A DNA stretch of 64,000 nucleotides. Origin: Bactericera cockerelli (Eukaryota; Arthropoda; Insecta; Hemiptera; Triozidae). The stretch is from the NCBI GenBank assembly GCA_024516035.1, contig CM044960.1:14069880-14133879 (forward strand), in the 5' to 3' direction. Below are positions 1-11,935 of the stretch, piece by piece. A program made the position numbers and the translations under genes. The notes below the pieces were generated by a model. That model searched no databases. It saw nothing but the letters and a program-made list of their open reading frames with translations, and was not told where the DNA came from. The stretch's first letter is position 1, and the number at the start of each line of letters is the position of its first letter.

Positions 1-1017
1 AACACCTTACTCATTTTAACCCTTTGATTTTAATGATGTATTTATTTATTAGGTATATCGTGGTTGTAAGAAGTAGTAGTAAACTGGCTTAGAGTATGGG
101 TGACCATTTCTGATGGTTATCCTCTGCACTACACCATTTCTAAACGGTCTTAGAATTTTCTGGCGATTCCGATGGATGAGGCTTTTGTACCCCAGCACCG
201 GGTGTTGGGCCACTGCTATGTTTTTGCTTTTTAATTTCCTGTTGAGACTTGTATCCTTTTCAGAGGACTTTTATTCCACTCATTTTTATATCGTCTTTTC
301 TCTCTCCCTTTCTCTGTCTGAAAAAGCGATGTTTACTTCTCTTATGTCGCCGAATATTTTTTAAAATGGTGTTCACGTTTCCATTATTACTACGCCTCCC
401 TTCATTTCTGTCGAATTCCTCCATAAATTCCTTCAATTTCTTGTTTAATATCCTCTCTTTTGAACTCGATTCAAGATTTATCTAACGTTTCCTTTGGTTT
501 GATTATTTTTGTGTTAGTTTTATACATACAATTCTAATTTAAATATCATTCATTTGTAGAATGTTCTAGATCTAAAGCAGGTAGGTATCTTCTAAATTTG
601 TAGTTGATGTCAGTATTTACTGACAAATACTTCTCCTCCTGTTCAAAATATTTTTACTCAAATTTTGTAATATTTAAAATATCTCTTTAGTGGTGTAAAT
701 TGTTTAAACAATAGGTACTTCCTATACCTTATATGAAATAAATTGGAAAGTAAAAATTACTACTGGAAGTTGACAGCTAGAACTTATTGAAACTTACTTA
801 AGCAAAAAGTAACTTTTTTACTTATTTTCTTGTAAGTAAGCCCTAAGATGATCCTGGGACATTCTTTTTACATAACTTTTAACTATCTATGTACTAGGAG
901 AGCACCCAGGTCACCAACGTTGTATTTTAATGTTTGTCCTAGAAGTTTTTTAATCAAAACTTTTTATACATACATACAACCTTTTCTATTGATTTTATAA
1001 TCATCATGATTCCTTCA
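1..1017. other. AT-rich non-coding stretch
   Basis: No exon, repeat family or tRNA-like box was recognised. Short open frames here are rich in Phe, Ser and Leu and come from T-rich sequence. Confidence 0.5.
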
Positions 1018-1019
1018 GT

Positions 1020-1145
1020 GTTTTCCTGATTAGGGAATAGAGAAAAATTATACCCAGAGTCTAGACTCCGAATTATAAAAGAGGATAAAATTCAAGATAA
1101 GCAAGATCCCCCCTCAAGTCGGAGTTTCAACCAATCATAACGAAT
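1020..1145 (-). repeat. Dispersed repeat F, copy 1
   Basis: Read on the minus strand, this matches 32940-33075 and 44060-44165. Shared landmarks, in the same order, are GTGATTGGTTGA-like, CTCCGACTTGAGG, GGGTCTGGCTT-like and ATTCGG. No terminal repeats or coding content are visible. The family is unnamed; it may be a SINE or MITE. Confidence 0.55.
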
Positions 1146-1149
1146 AGCG

Positions 1150-3400
1150 ACTTCTGGTAGTGTTTCTAGTAATCATGTTGATGATTTAGATGACTTATAT
1201 ACTGTAACAGGAATGTTGTGCAATTGTACATACCTACGTATATATTGGAAAAAATGTAGCCGCTGATGCTGATTAGGGGATGAGCTTCAATGGATGTAAA
1301 GTAATAAATCAACTAGCAACACTTTGCCGTAATTAGGGACTCTCTTGTAATTAGATTACTGTAATTAATTGTGGTTGTTTTTGTTAATGCAAAAAAGAAA
1401 GAATTAGAGGCAGTCCCTCCCTCAAACTTTACAGCGATTAGAGTTTAACCAGTCGGGTGCATTCATTAATTTTGTTTCCGAGTATGAATTGAACACCCCA
1501 CCTCCTAATCCTCATTGAATATTATAATGCAATCCATCATGATAAGTAAAGAATGACACCATTGATACTGTATTGACATCGCGGATTAATTTTTATCGCC
1601 GTGACGTCATTGTATTGAAACAATGGTGAAAGCCATAGGGTGTTCCCGCGAGACTGAATATTTCCTTCATTGTCTGAATTATTGATTTCCCGGTTTGTTT
1701 GGCTTCTGTCCTTGAACTTCTCATTGATAGTTCGATTCCGGTCTAATTTTTCTGATAAATTATCAGTTCATATTAAGTGATGGATTCCTGTAATTTACTC
1801 TGGTTGAAAGGTCCTCTGTTCTACCAAAATTAATTTGTTTACTTCTTTCTACGCTATACCTTATCCCTATACCTTCTGTCCTATATTTTATTGACAATCA
1901 AAAGTACTAAGGATTCATAGGTGGTAATAACAACAAAGGGCTCTCTTTTCTGAGAATTAATTTGAAATCCTTCTTCATAATATGTATTGAGTTCTCCTGA
2001 TTATACAGAATACATATACGTTTTTCTAGAAAGTCTAATAATATTTTATATACAGCAATTCTAATGGTACCTATTCGAGGGCTAGAATAAAACTCGACAG
2101 GATGAAGTGAGTAGCCAGGGTAAGTGGCTTGTACTCACCCCTACCCAGGGTGTGAGCGTGTGGTAAAGGTAATTAAAATTATGAATATATAATTATTTAA
2201 TTACTGTTCGTACAGAATTGTGGGGGGTGGAGGAGGAGAAGGGGAGGGTCTCAGGGGGGCCCAGGCTAATTGTGTAATTCGTCGAACTGACCCAAAACAA
2301 AACACTCGGGCCACGAGGTTTATATCACTCTTAGTATAATCAGTATTACTATATTGAGTTGTAATTATTTTTCACGTTGCGTTGGGAGGCCAAGTCTCCA
2401 AGGGGACTAAAAGGAGGGCGAGGGGGGGCTTCAGAAAAACAAAATTTCAATCGAGTTTTTCCATACAAATTATTATTTGTAATATTGAGTGAGAGGTGGG
2501 GGTTGTCATGTATAATTTTCAATTTTTAGCCTCTTCCTGTTTTGCTCGTTCTTTCTCTCTCACTGTTCTTCTGTTTGTTACTTTATTTATTTATTTCTTG
2601 TTTACACTCTTGCAATTAGTGTTAGAGCAGAATGTAGGGTTAAGTTTAACAGTGTTACGTACGGTAGTGAGCATCACCATACAGAATTTTGATTAAAAAA
2701 TAGTTTAATCTCTGTCAAATTGCAGCCCATGAATTTGAAATTGCTTTACCTATCAATTTCAGACTGTTTAACCAAACTTCTTTTCCAATAAAAACTATTT
2801 TGTTCATACACTTAGCAAACTACAACCATATTCTGGCCTCCTTGGACATATGGTCAATATCTCAATTACATGAGTGCTATCGGAACTAACCAATGCTGGA
2901 TTACTAGAATATGGCTCTGGTAACCAGTCTAGTACTCTAGAATGTTAAGAGATTACGAACATTCTTTGTGGCTTAATCTTGCTTTGTGTTATCAAGAAGA
3001 GCTTCTATTTTCTTTTTGAATAATATTGAAAAACAACTTAAGTCATAAATGTACTATAAATAAAAGTAATTACCTGAAATGTACACAAGTATACTAATGG
3101 TGAAACTGTTATAAATGTTTTAATGTATCTGAATAAAAAATAAACTTATTATTAATGTTATCCAGTCATTACTAAATTTATATTTTCATACGCCTATTGA
3201 TGCTTTAATTATTTTTGGTAATTTTATAATTTAAATGCGTAGGTAATTTTTATACAAAATTCAAACAATGATTTCCCTATGGATGCTTTATTTCACATAT
3301 TAAATTGCTTTTCATATTCCAATAACACTCAGTTGTAGAGATAATATAATTGGTCCAAAAAATGAAGTGCTACCTACGCTACGCCAGTAGCTGTGGTGTG
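1150..3400. other. Non-coding stretch
   Basis: AT-rich sequence with short purine-rich patches near 2220-2260 and 2400-2430. No gene or recognisable element was found. Confidence 0.45.
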
Positions 3401-3404
3401 GAGC

Positions 3405-3484
3405 TAAAGTCAGGGGTGTGGATTTGTAGTGGGGAGTCAGGGGTTTGGGGCTTGTAGTGGGGAGTCAGGGGTTTGGGGCTTGTC
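3405..3484. repeat. Short tandem repeat, about 32-bp unit
   Basis: Two full copies and a partial copy of a unit containing GTAGTGGGGAGTCAGGGG and TTTGGGGCTT are adjacent. G-rich on the plus strand. Confidence 0.8.
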
Positions 3485-4689
3485 AAACAATTTAGCAGAA
3501 ATACTCATTTAACACATTTCGAATTCCCTTGAAAAACCATCGTGTGTTCTCGTTGAACAGTGGAACACATTTCAGCTATCTCTTTCTTTATCAATCACCC
3601 TGTTCGGTGACATTTCTGTCCCCATGAAAGCCTTTTCCCAGATAGGTACTTCTACATCTCCGGATAAAATTGATATTCCGGGAAACGACTTTTTATCCTC
3701 CCAGCTTAAGTGGATTAGGGGTTAGTAAGTTTGAAATTTGTACATACAGTGCATGTGGGATGTATACCTGCACGTTACACATGTGTCAATATCAAGGGTG
3801 TATTTCTTGTCCAACTAAGAATTTGTCCGATGTGGTCACTTTTTGTGTAGGTTTCGTAAAAATAGATGCTTGATGGTTTGCTTGGATGGTGATAGTTTGC
3901 CTAGATGTGCTTTCTATTAGTTACTTACATTACCCACCAATCTGGTATATACATACTTAAAGTGTATCCATTTCCATTTTTTAATGTGAAAAATTCTTAA
4001 TTTTTGTTATGATTTTTGGGAATCACTAAAGGATTATTCAAGTTTACCTATACGTAAGTTTTTTAATTTGATCAAAGCAAATAATTGTTCCATAGCGCAG
4101 AGCACATCAATCAAAATTCCATGATCAACATAAGAGAAATCTTATTCTTTTAAATAAATAAAAAAACAAGCTGCTCCTAATAACTCCAACGAGACTCACT
4201 CTACCCACTGTAAGTTGGCCATTTTCAGATTCACCCTGTAGTAGTGCCCCCACCCCCCTCCCTGCTATCTACCTGAACCTTACATCCTATTTATATGCAA
4301 GACAAATAGGGTTCCCCCCCACCATACTCTCCTGAAAAATGCTTTCAGTTACATTTTAATGTATTTCCTATATGGGTAGAAATAGGTTTGTTTACTTTCC
4401 TCCTCCCCCTCTCCCTCCCCTGCTTTGCCATTCAAACTTACTCGCTTTTTGCCTGTACGTGCTGTCAACTCCAACTTTTCAAGTCATTTTTTCTTACCCT
4501 CCCCCCCTCACCAGTATCCAGAGCTATGCCATTATTCCGTTATTTTCTGGTAGCGCTCAGAATCCCGACTTTTTCATCTATCTTCTGCCTTTTCACTTTC
4601 TCCCATTGCCAATGTCACCTACATAATATATAATCTAGATCCTAGCTATAGTAGGTGTAGGCAAGTAGAGTGGTTAGTTTATATAATAC

Positions 4690-4945
4690 TAGCGGGCTCT
4701 CGCCCGCTTTGCGGGCCGAGGCATGGCCGTGAAAGCAAAAAATCCTTTTTCGTCAATGGCAGATGTTGTAGTGGGAGTTTCGAAAAATCCCGTCTTATTG
4801 CACATCTAGACTAAGCTACCTACCAAAGCTACCTACCAAATTTCAGCTTCCTAGGACTTACGGTTTGGGCTGTAGAGCGATGATCAGTCAGTGGTCAGTG
4901 GTCAGTGGTCAGTGAGTGACTTTGACATTTATATATAGAGATACA
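4690..4945 (+). repeat. Dispersed-element fragment, probable retroelement 3' end
   Basis: Starts with the short inverted motif GCGGGCTCTCGCCCGC, has a middle section containing TTCAGCTTCCTAGGACTTAC, then three to four GTCAGTG repeats and a TTTATATATAGAG end. Repeats with this layout are common in insect genomes as non-LTR or Penelope-like termini; that assignment is from memory and tentative. Confidence 0.45.
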
Positions 4946-5395
4946 GGAAACATACACATGTATATTACCTATTGCATGTAATGTATGCTACAATTGCTAC
5001 ATAGTTAGTAGGTATGTTGATTTTGCACCAGTTTTACTCCTCTCTCCATCTCCATTTAACCAGAGCTTCGCTTCTACAAGGCGGTTGATGGAAATATACT
5101 GCTTCAGGCACTTGTGATGTTATGTCATAGGAACAAGACTGGAAGAGTCAAAGGATAGAGAGCGGAGAAATGATAGCTGAATCGTATAGAATTACATCAG
5201 ATGGCCTTTGTGAATATTGCAGGGATCAGCGTTATTTAACAGTAACAGTACTTCGCAATTTTCGATGTTGGTATTCAAAAAATGTTTAACTCTAGTTTGA
5301 ATATAAGGATGTACTTTTTCAGAAGGACTTGGAGAGAATATAAAAATCAGCTGGGTACCTGGTTTACTTTGGAAGAATCTAGCTGCAAGTTTAGT

Positions 5396-5575
5396 GCACT
5401 GGTAGTCAAGTGGTTAACGCGCAAGTCTAGTAATCCAGGTAGCGTACGGATCCGTTGGTTCGAATCCCACCCAGTGCATGAATTTTTCCTCATTCTTTTG
5501 AGTTTGTTCATGCTTTGAGCATTAACCTCGCCTGATGGTTACCTTCCACTAAAGAGTATTATTATTATTAATCTA
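5396..5575 (+). mobile_element. tRNA-derived SINE, family C (near full length)
   Basis: Positions 5396-5478 form a tRNA-like head. GCACTGG (5396-5402) pairs with CCAGTGC (5471-5477), with an A box TAGTCAAGTGG and a B box GGTTCGAATCC. The body continues through AACCTCGCC and CTAAAGAGTATT and ends in an (ATT)n tail. Tail fragments recur at 17745-17815 and 38565-38615. The tail and the repeat copies argue for a SINE rather than a working tRNA gene. Confidence 0.75.
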
Positions 5576-6126
5576 GGTCATTATTATCATCAACACCACC
5601 ACCAAAATCCTCAATTCACCGAAGAAAAAAAAATACATCATATGTGTCAGTAATCTCTGTAGCCAACACATCGCAATGTTTTTATTTTATCGCTTAAATA
5701 TCCAACGTGTGTGTGTGTGGTCTTTGCTTGCATTGCAATATGCATTCCATGAATTTAATACTTCATTCCGTCATAAAGATTAAGATAATGCACGACCATT
5801 TGACACGTGTATCGTAGCTCTTTGCATTACAACATTATTTGAGTACAATATGTATGTGTACAACTCTGTACAGTATGCATATTTATACACATGCTTTTAC
5901 TGTGTCAAGATTGTTTTTCGAGTTCCACAGGCTTTTTAATTCGTTGCCATGAAACAGGAAGTACTGTAGACACTTGTGGTCTGTGTTGTAGCTTGCCCAT
6001 CGCGTAGTATGCCTCCCCTCTGATGGGCGAGAATTGACAGAATACTTCCCATTTAGGTATACTGGATCAACACGAGCGCACCGGAAGGCATCCCTTACAA
6101 ACAATTGTAACCAATTTCAGAATACA

Positions 6127-6200
6127 CATTTTTGTCGGGGGATCGAACCCGGGGCCTTCCACATGACAAGCGAGTGCTTTACCACTTACCTCGCGCGCTC
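6127..6200 (-). repeat. tRNA-like SINE head
   Basis: On the minus strand this has an A-box-like GGTAAGTGGT, an anticodon-arm-like segment with TTGTCATG and a B box GGGTTCGATCCC. Acceptor ends do not pair over seven bases, so it is more likely the head of a SINE than a functional tRNA. The T-arm side resembles tRNA-Asp or tRNA-Val. Confidence 0.5.
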
Positions 6201-6481
6201 TAAAGTTTGAGGGATACTTGCTAAGAAATCACAGGAGTATGGTCCTAACTTTCCAATCACTAGAATGTACACCCGGCACCCAAGTTAAATGAAATACTGA
6301 CCGGTGAAAAAATTGATGGATGGACTCTGTTGCCCTGTGGATTTCTCCTTTCATTCTTCTTTCGTACTTTATAGCGCGATAAGAAATCTCTGTAGTTAAA
6401 AGTACTGCTAGAAAAAGACACTAAGTAGGTATGGTTTATAGTTTAATATAATTAATATAGAAAATTAGTACAAATGCTGCT

Positions 6482-7639
6482 TGTCTCTGTGTGGGGGGCA
6501 AGATAGAGCAGGGCTATCGCCATATGTTGGGGTGTTAAAATCACGTAACGCGAAAAACTTGGTCGCGACGCCTTGCTTCGGTAGCAATAAGAGCATAAAT
6601 AACAATAAGGGCGGATGATTAAAAACACTGCAAGTTAAATTAGTAACAACTAAAGAGAGTAGAGTTTATTGATGAAAGCACAATTAATTTACACGTGTAA
6701 CTTAGTAAATATGAAATTATACAAGTTTTGAGTTATTAAAGTGGACTGTATGATTTAGATGATGAAAAGGTCTGAGCTATGCCAAGCAACAATTATCACC
6801 GAAGAAGTATCTTGGTGATTTAAACTGTATAGCACTTTAGGCAGTCAGAAACTCAAGTATCAACTGGTTCCTGTTCGCGAGAGAACTTAGAGTAATTAAA
6901 AACACAGAATGAAAAACTTGAGGGAAATAGAACTGGTAAACAAAATAACACTTTGTACCAAGAGGGTGATTACCGAATTGACAGTTAACGTACAACCGGG
7001 GAGCAACTGCTGGTGAGTTGGAGACTAAATTATATCTGACTTGAGATTTGAGCTCAAGTCTTTAAAGAAGATTTCTTCCGAAGGGGAAATCGGCAGAAGT
7101 TTGTTCCGGCCTTTAGAATATAATCGGTAAAACCAATCAGAGTCAAGGAGGAGGTCCCAAAGGTTCAAATCTTGGGGATTCCCATGAGGGGAAGTTAGAG
7201 GAAAAATTGACTAATTATTATAGTCCGTCCCTGATATTCTATGATCGAGACGGTATGTCTAAATCGATTAGGTAAGATTCTTAAAACAATAGAAAATAGT
7301 AACTATAAAAGGTTATGATGAAAAAATATGATTTATGAGGGTATGTCACCCAATGAACAATATTAGAGGCATTCATTCTCTGTCGCATACCGAGAATAAG
7401 GTTACAAGTAATAAATGTAAAATACCTACAAAAAGGATGCCGGAAATCGGTAATAAATGAATGGGCTATCATAAAAATATAGAAAGCGATATTAGATCCT
7501 TAAGACAAAGGACTTTTGCGAGGAAAGATCACAAGAAATATTACGTTAGGTCATATCATTTCGTGGAAGTTAAAATGAATCTTATGAGATATTATGTTTG
7601 GGAAAAAACCCAAATTGTGTTCGGTTGAAAGACTGAACA
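6482..7639 (-). repeat. 3' LTR of BEL element (1158 bp)
   Basis: On the minus strand it begins TGTTCAGTC and ends CAGAGACA, the usual TG...CA ends. It matches 10478-11935 apart from the insertion in that copy. This is the empty-site version of the LTR and shows where the MITE landed in its twin (a single TTAA within CAGTTAACG near 6983-6991). Confidence 0.93.
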
Positions 7640-7655
7640 TGCCGGCCCCCGTTGG
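7640..7655 (-). promoter_or_regulatory. Polypurine tract of BEL element
   Basis: Minus-strand sequence CCAACGGGGGCCGGCA directly precedes the 3' LTR. A G-rich tract at this position primes plus-strand DNA synthesis in LTR elements. Confidence 0.75.
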
Positions 7656-7996
7656 AAAACTTTAGTTTCCAACAGAATACCTTAGAGAAATTTAACTTAG
7701 AAGTATGCGACATTATAGGATTTCAAGTATGTACAATTGACCATGCATGATAAAATCAAGCCATGATTTGGCTTTAGAGAGATGCAATTTTGTTAATAGC
7801 AAACTGACAATTTTTTAGAGAAAGAAACAGACAAATGTAAAATAAAAAGAGTACGTAAATAGTACAAGTACAAATAAAATGGCATACAATAAATTAAATA
7901 TAAATGTGTAAAATGGACAATGGTAGTAAAATATTAAAAATAATATTAATGGCTAATAATAATAAAGGGTTACTGTATTGGTAATGGATATAACCA

Positions 7997-8100
7997 TTGA
8001 ACGCACTGTTTGAAAGTGCCTGTAGAGGTTTTAACAGTAGCAACTCGGACGTTGCCGTTTTTGCCAGCATGGACGCTTACAACACGTCCGATCGCCCCTT
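7997..8100 (-). pseudogene. Out-of-frame tail of BEL integrase polyprotein (DUF5641 end)
   Basis: Downstream of the junction at about 8100, a second minus-strand frame encodes the characteristic end of the DUF5641 domain (an xGRVVxVHxGxxGxVRVxTV pattern). The main ORF enters this DNA in another frame and ends in 22 unrelated residues. A second small internal deletion therefore shifted the frame. Confidence 0.7.
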
Positions 8101-10325
8101 TGCCAGCGGTTCCGACGATTTATTGAAACGTCTGAAACATCCCTTTCAGGTTGTGCCTGTAACGCGTCACCTATCAAGAAATGTCCAGGAGTTAGGAAAG
8201 AGAGGGCTGAAGGATCCATAGATATAGGAGTTAGAGGACGTGAATTCAGTGGATTAAAATTGACCGTGTTGGATTCACGCAAAGAAATATTTTTTGGTTC
8301 TGATTCAACCCGACTGGCATGGAAACTATTTTTAATAGTAGGTCTCTCTGGAGAAGAGTGAAGAGGACCTGATATAATCCAGCCGAGCCTAGTTTTAGTA
8401 AGAATGGGCAAAGATGGACCCAGTTTCTTCTGCCCAACACACAAGAGCGAGAAGAATAATTCTGAACCTATGATAAGATCAATAGGACCAGACATGTAGA
8501 AGTTTGGATCAGCTAGAATTATGGAGTTAGGAATATTGAGTCTAGAAATATCAATATTTTCATTTGGCAAGTTTTGAGTTAACTTGGCCAAGATGATAAA
8601 GTCAAGTGACTGTTTGTAAGAATAGTCACTTGAATGAATGGTGTGCGTAATAAATTGAGTAGAGGCGAGTTTTGCCCCACCAATACCAGCAAGTGTTGTA
8701 TTGGATTTCTTCCCTTTCAACTTAAGCAGTTGGCATGCATTCTGGGAAATAAAATTAGATTGTGAGCCGTTATCTAACAAGGCTCTGAGTTTGTGTGGAT
8801 TACCATCGCGGTCGTGCATGGTGACGACAGCTGTGGCTAGCAAAACCGTGTTAGTCTGAAGATTAGACGTATTTTGAGAGCAAGAACTCACGAGAACGTT
8901 TTGAAAGCTCTGTGAGGGGGTAGAGAAATTACGCGTGAGATTAACTGCTTGCGCTTTCTCGCGGTCAGTGCCTTGTGAGGTACAAGGAACATTTTTCACG
9001 GGTGTGATGGGGGCTGACAGGGTTTGTTCATCTTGATATTGATGAAGGAGAGTGTGGTGCTTTTTGTGACATTTGGAGCAAGAATACCTGGACTTGCAGT
9101 CAGGTTTGATGTGTGAAGGAGACAGACAGTTTATACATAGGTGAAAGTTTTTAACTTGATGAAGTCTGTCTTTCACCGAGAGAGATTTAAATTTATCACA
9201 TGAATGTAAATAGTGATTTGAAAGACAGAAAGGACAGCTAGGACTAGAGTTAGGAGCTGGACACTTGTTAATAGAGGACGCTAGACACATACCTTTATTC
9301 GGTCCTTGGAGATTGCTCCTTCCAGAACTGCCGCTAACTGTTTGACCTGGACGATTCTCTGAAGTGAACTGCATCGCCTCTTGAACTCGCGAGTGCTTCA
9401 GCAGGAACTCCAGGAATTGCGCCAGGGTGGGAAGCTCGTCTTGGAGATGGTGAATTGTAAGTTCCCATTCCTTGAGCAAGTGGTTGTTGAGCTTCTGCTT
9501 GACGACATGGATCAGGATGATGTCGCCGCAGCCAGAGGACGGGTCTAGATCGAGCGCAGCTAAGGCCTTGAGGTTTTTCTGCACCTCGTTGTACAGATGG
9601 GATAAGGCCTTACCGCTGTCGAACTTGGGAAGAGCAGGAATGCTGAAGACGGCATTGAGATGAGTCTCCACTATGCGTCTTCGGTTTTGGTACTGTTGTA
9701 CCAGCAGATCCCAAGCGACCTTATAGTTGTCCTCTGAGATGGAAATTGCTGATATTACCTCGGCAGCTTGTCCCTTGAGGCATGACCGGAGGTAGTGCAG
9801 CTTCTGAACTGAAGTCAGTGAAGAGTTCTCATGCACCAGCGATTGGAAGGTGTTGTAAAAATCAGTGAACTGGCCATGAGAACCATTGAACGTAGGGAGT
9901 TCAATCTGTGGGAGTTTTATTTGTGGTAGAGCTGCCACACTGGAGCCTTGAGATGAAGCTGACAAGGAAGGTTGAGGAGAAGAAGTTTTTCTCCGCTCGA
10001 TTTCTTTGGAAGATTTATTGATCAAATCACGCACCTGAGAAGTTAAGGTGCTCGCTTCTGACTCGTACTTTTCGAAATCAGATTTATCTAGATGTTCATC
10101 ATCGCACGTGATGTCCCAGATATTATTTTTCAGGGATTTTAATTGATCCGCAAGTAATAGTAAGTCTTGGCGAATTGTTTCAAGCATTTCTAGATCAGCT
10201 TCATCTGGTGATTCGACATAGTCCCTTGAGTCATTCACGGACTTGGTTATTTTTTGTAGATCACGTTTGACCATGGCTTTTGTAGGGGCCATTTTGAATG
10301 TTTGTTTTAGGAAAGTTTTATGCAC
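8031..10325 (-). CDS. BEL/Pao Gag-protease fused to integrase C-terminal remnant (764 aa)
   Basis: The product forms particles and processes the retrotransposon polyprotein. The likely start is Met12 (MAPTKAM), because residues 1-11 look like leader. Residues about 20-110 are charged and helical. About 130-320 is the DUF1759 capsid-like region. Zinc knuckles lie at about 364-428 (CPFC...HSC, CINC...C, CSKC...H). The DUF1758 retropepsin-like domain is about 490-655, with active-site motif LLDNGS at 516-521; Asn follows the catalytic Asp where Ser or Thr is more usual. At residue 693 (about 8249) the sequence jumps to the integrase-tail motif LNSRPLTP, then LTPGHFLIG. Roughly 1000 residues of reverse transcriptase, RNase H and integrase are missing. 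The frame is lost after residue 742. The ORF is otherwise uninterrupted. Confidence 0.92.
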   Translation of the reverse strand: MHKTFLKQTFKMAPTKAMVKRDLQKITKSVNDSRDYVESPDEADLEMLETIRQDLLLLADQLKSLKNNIWDITCDDEHLDKSDFEKYESEASTLTSQVRDLINKSSKEIERRKTSSPQPSLSASSQGSSVAALPQIKLPQIELPTFNGSHGQFTDFYNTFQSLVHENSSLTSVQKLHYLRSCLKGQAAEVISAISISEDNYKVAWDLLVQQYQNRRRIVETHLNAVFSIPALPKFDSGKALSHLYNEVQKNLKALAALDLDPSSGCGDIILIHVVKQKLNNHLLKEWELTIHHLQDELPTLAQFLEFLLKHSRVQEAMQFTSENRPGQTVSGSSGRSNLQGPNKGMCLASSINKCPAPNSSPSCPFCLSNHYLHSCDKFKSLSVKDRLHQVKNFHLCINCLSPSHIKPDCKSRYSCSKCHKKHHTLLHQYQDEQTLSAPITPVKNVPCTSQGTDREKAQAVNLTRNFSTPSQSFQNVLVSSCSQNTSNLQTNTVLLATAVVTMHDRDGNPHKLRALLDNGSQSNFISQNACQLLKLKGKKSNTTLAGIGGAKLASTQFITHTIHSSDYSYKQSLDFIILAKLTQNLPNENIDISRLNIPNSIILADPNFYMSGPIDLIIGSELFFSLLCVGQKKLGPSLPILTKTRLGWIISGPLHSSPERPTIKNSFHASRVESEPKNISLRESNTVNFNPLNSRPLTPISMDPSALSFLTPGHFLIGDALQAQPERDVSDVSINRRNRWQRGDRTCCKRPCWQKRQRPSCYC

Positions 10326-10459
10326 AAAAACACGAGAAAATTAAGATTTTGTTGTGGCCGTGTGATAGACCAATGTTAAATACAAAATGATATTAAAAAA
10401 TGGTTAAATGTCAATTTGTTATTATAATTTTTATACACTTACAGTCAGGCAAAAGTTCA

Positions 10460-10476
10460 TCCGGCCCGAAGGACCA
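10460..10476 (-). promoter_or_regulatory. Primer-binding site of BEL element, tRNA-Tyr-like
   Basis: One base inside the 5' LTR, the minus strand reads TGGTCCTTCGGGCCGGA. This complements the 3' end of animal tRNA-Tyr (…GGCTCGAAGGACCA) with one mismatch. The tRNA assignment is from memory. Confidence 0.65.
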
Positions 10477-10477
10477 A

Positions 10478-11935
10478 TGTCTCTGTGTGGGGGGCAAGAT
10501 AGAGCAGGGCTATCGCCATATGTTGGGGTGTTAAAATCACGTAACGCGAAAAACTTGGTCGCGACGCCTTGCTTCGGTAGCAATAAGAGCATAAATAACA
10601 ATAAGGGCGGATGATTAAAAACACTGCAAGTTAAATTAGTAACAACTAAAGAGAGTAGAGTTTATTGATGAAAGCACAATTAATTTACACGTGTAACTTA
10701 GTAAATATGAAATTATACAAGTTTTGAGTTATTAAAGTGGACTGTATGATTTAGATGATGAAAAGGTCTGAGCTATGCCAAGCAACAATTATCACCGAAG
10801 AAGTATCTTGGTGATTTAAACTGTATAGCACTTTAGGCAGTCAGAAACTCAAGTATCAACTGGTTCCTGTTCGCGAGAGAACTTAGAGTAATTAAAAACA
10901 CAGAATGAAAAACTTGAGGGAAATAGAACTGGTAAACAAAATAACACTTTGTACCAAGAGGGTGATTACCGAATTGACAGTTAACTCTTTGCGGCACAGC
11001 TCGGATTTTTTTGAATAACCTTTCCGGCACGGTGGTCCCCAGAAAGACCACTTGGAAAATGTACCTTACTGCACGGTGGTCCATATGAGAACTGTCTTTA
11101 GTATCGTCTCAGCACGCTTCACTCAGCCAGGGACCACTCAAGCTTCTTCCTATTGGATAAAACTTTTCGGCTGTAGTCGGACATTGTCGTAGCTTTCACA
11201 GGGCACAACACGTCAGGAGGGCCCGTGCAGTAAGGGTCAGATTTATGTGGTCCTCCTTGGGACCACCGTGCCGCAAAGAGTTAACGTACAACCGGGGAGC
11301 AACTGCTGGTGAGTTGGAGACTAAATTATATCTGACTTGAGATTTGAGCTCAAGTCTTTAAAGAAGATTTCTTCCGAAGGGGAAATCGGCAGAAGTTTGT
11401 TCCGGCCTTTAGAATATAATCGGTAAAACCAATCAGAGTCAAGGAGGAGGTCCCAAAGGTTCAAATCTTGGGGATTCCCATGAGGGGAAGTTAGAGGAAA
11501 AATTGACTAATTATTATAGTCCGTCCCTGATATTCTATGATCGAGACGGTATGTCTAAATCGATTAGGTAAGATTCTTAAAACAATAGAAAATAGTAACT
11601 ATAAAAGGTTATGATGAAAAAATATGATTTATGAGGGTATGTCACCCAATGAACAATATTAGAGGCATTCATTCTCTGTCGCATACCGAGAATAAGGTTA
11701 CAAGTAATAAATGTAAAATACCTACAAAAAGGATGCCGGAAATCGGTAATAAATGAATGGGCTATCATAAAAATATAGAAAGCGATATTAGATCCTTAAG
11801 ACAAAGGACTTTTGCGAGGAAAGATCACAAGAAATATTACGTTAGGTCATATCATTTCGTGGAAGTTAAAATGAATCTTATGAGATATTATGTTTGGGAA
11901 AAAACCCAAATTGTGTTCGGTTGAAAGACTGAACA
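10478..11935 (-). repeat. 5' LTR of BEL element (1458 bp with insertion)
   Basis: Same LTR as 6482-7639, interrupted at 10981-11284 by a TTAA-flanked MITE. Promoter function is expected here, but I could not place a TATA box with confidence. The insertion may disturb transcription. Confidence 0.93.
10985..11280. mobile_element. piggyBac-like MITE (296 bp) inside the LTR
   Basis: Flanked by TTAA on both sides (10981-10984 and 11281-11284). Ends are perfect 13-bp inverted repeats, CTCTTTGCGGCAC and GTGCCGCAAAGAG. Subterminal copies of GCACGGTGGTCC occur near both ends in opposite orientation. TTAA duplication is the signature of piggyBac-type transposases. No ORF, so it is non-autonomous. The other LTR carries one TTAA at the same place, which proves insertion after the retrotransposon's. 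Confidence 0.9.

Noticed and set aside
5396..5478. Possible functional tRNA gene
   Set aside because: Acceptor stem and both boxes are present, but a SINE body and (ATT)n tail follow, and tail copies occur elsewhere.
7281..7472. 63-codon frame repeated identically at 11577-11768
   Set aside because: Both are within the two LTRs; the identity reflects LTR duplication, not a gene family.
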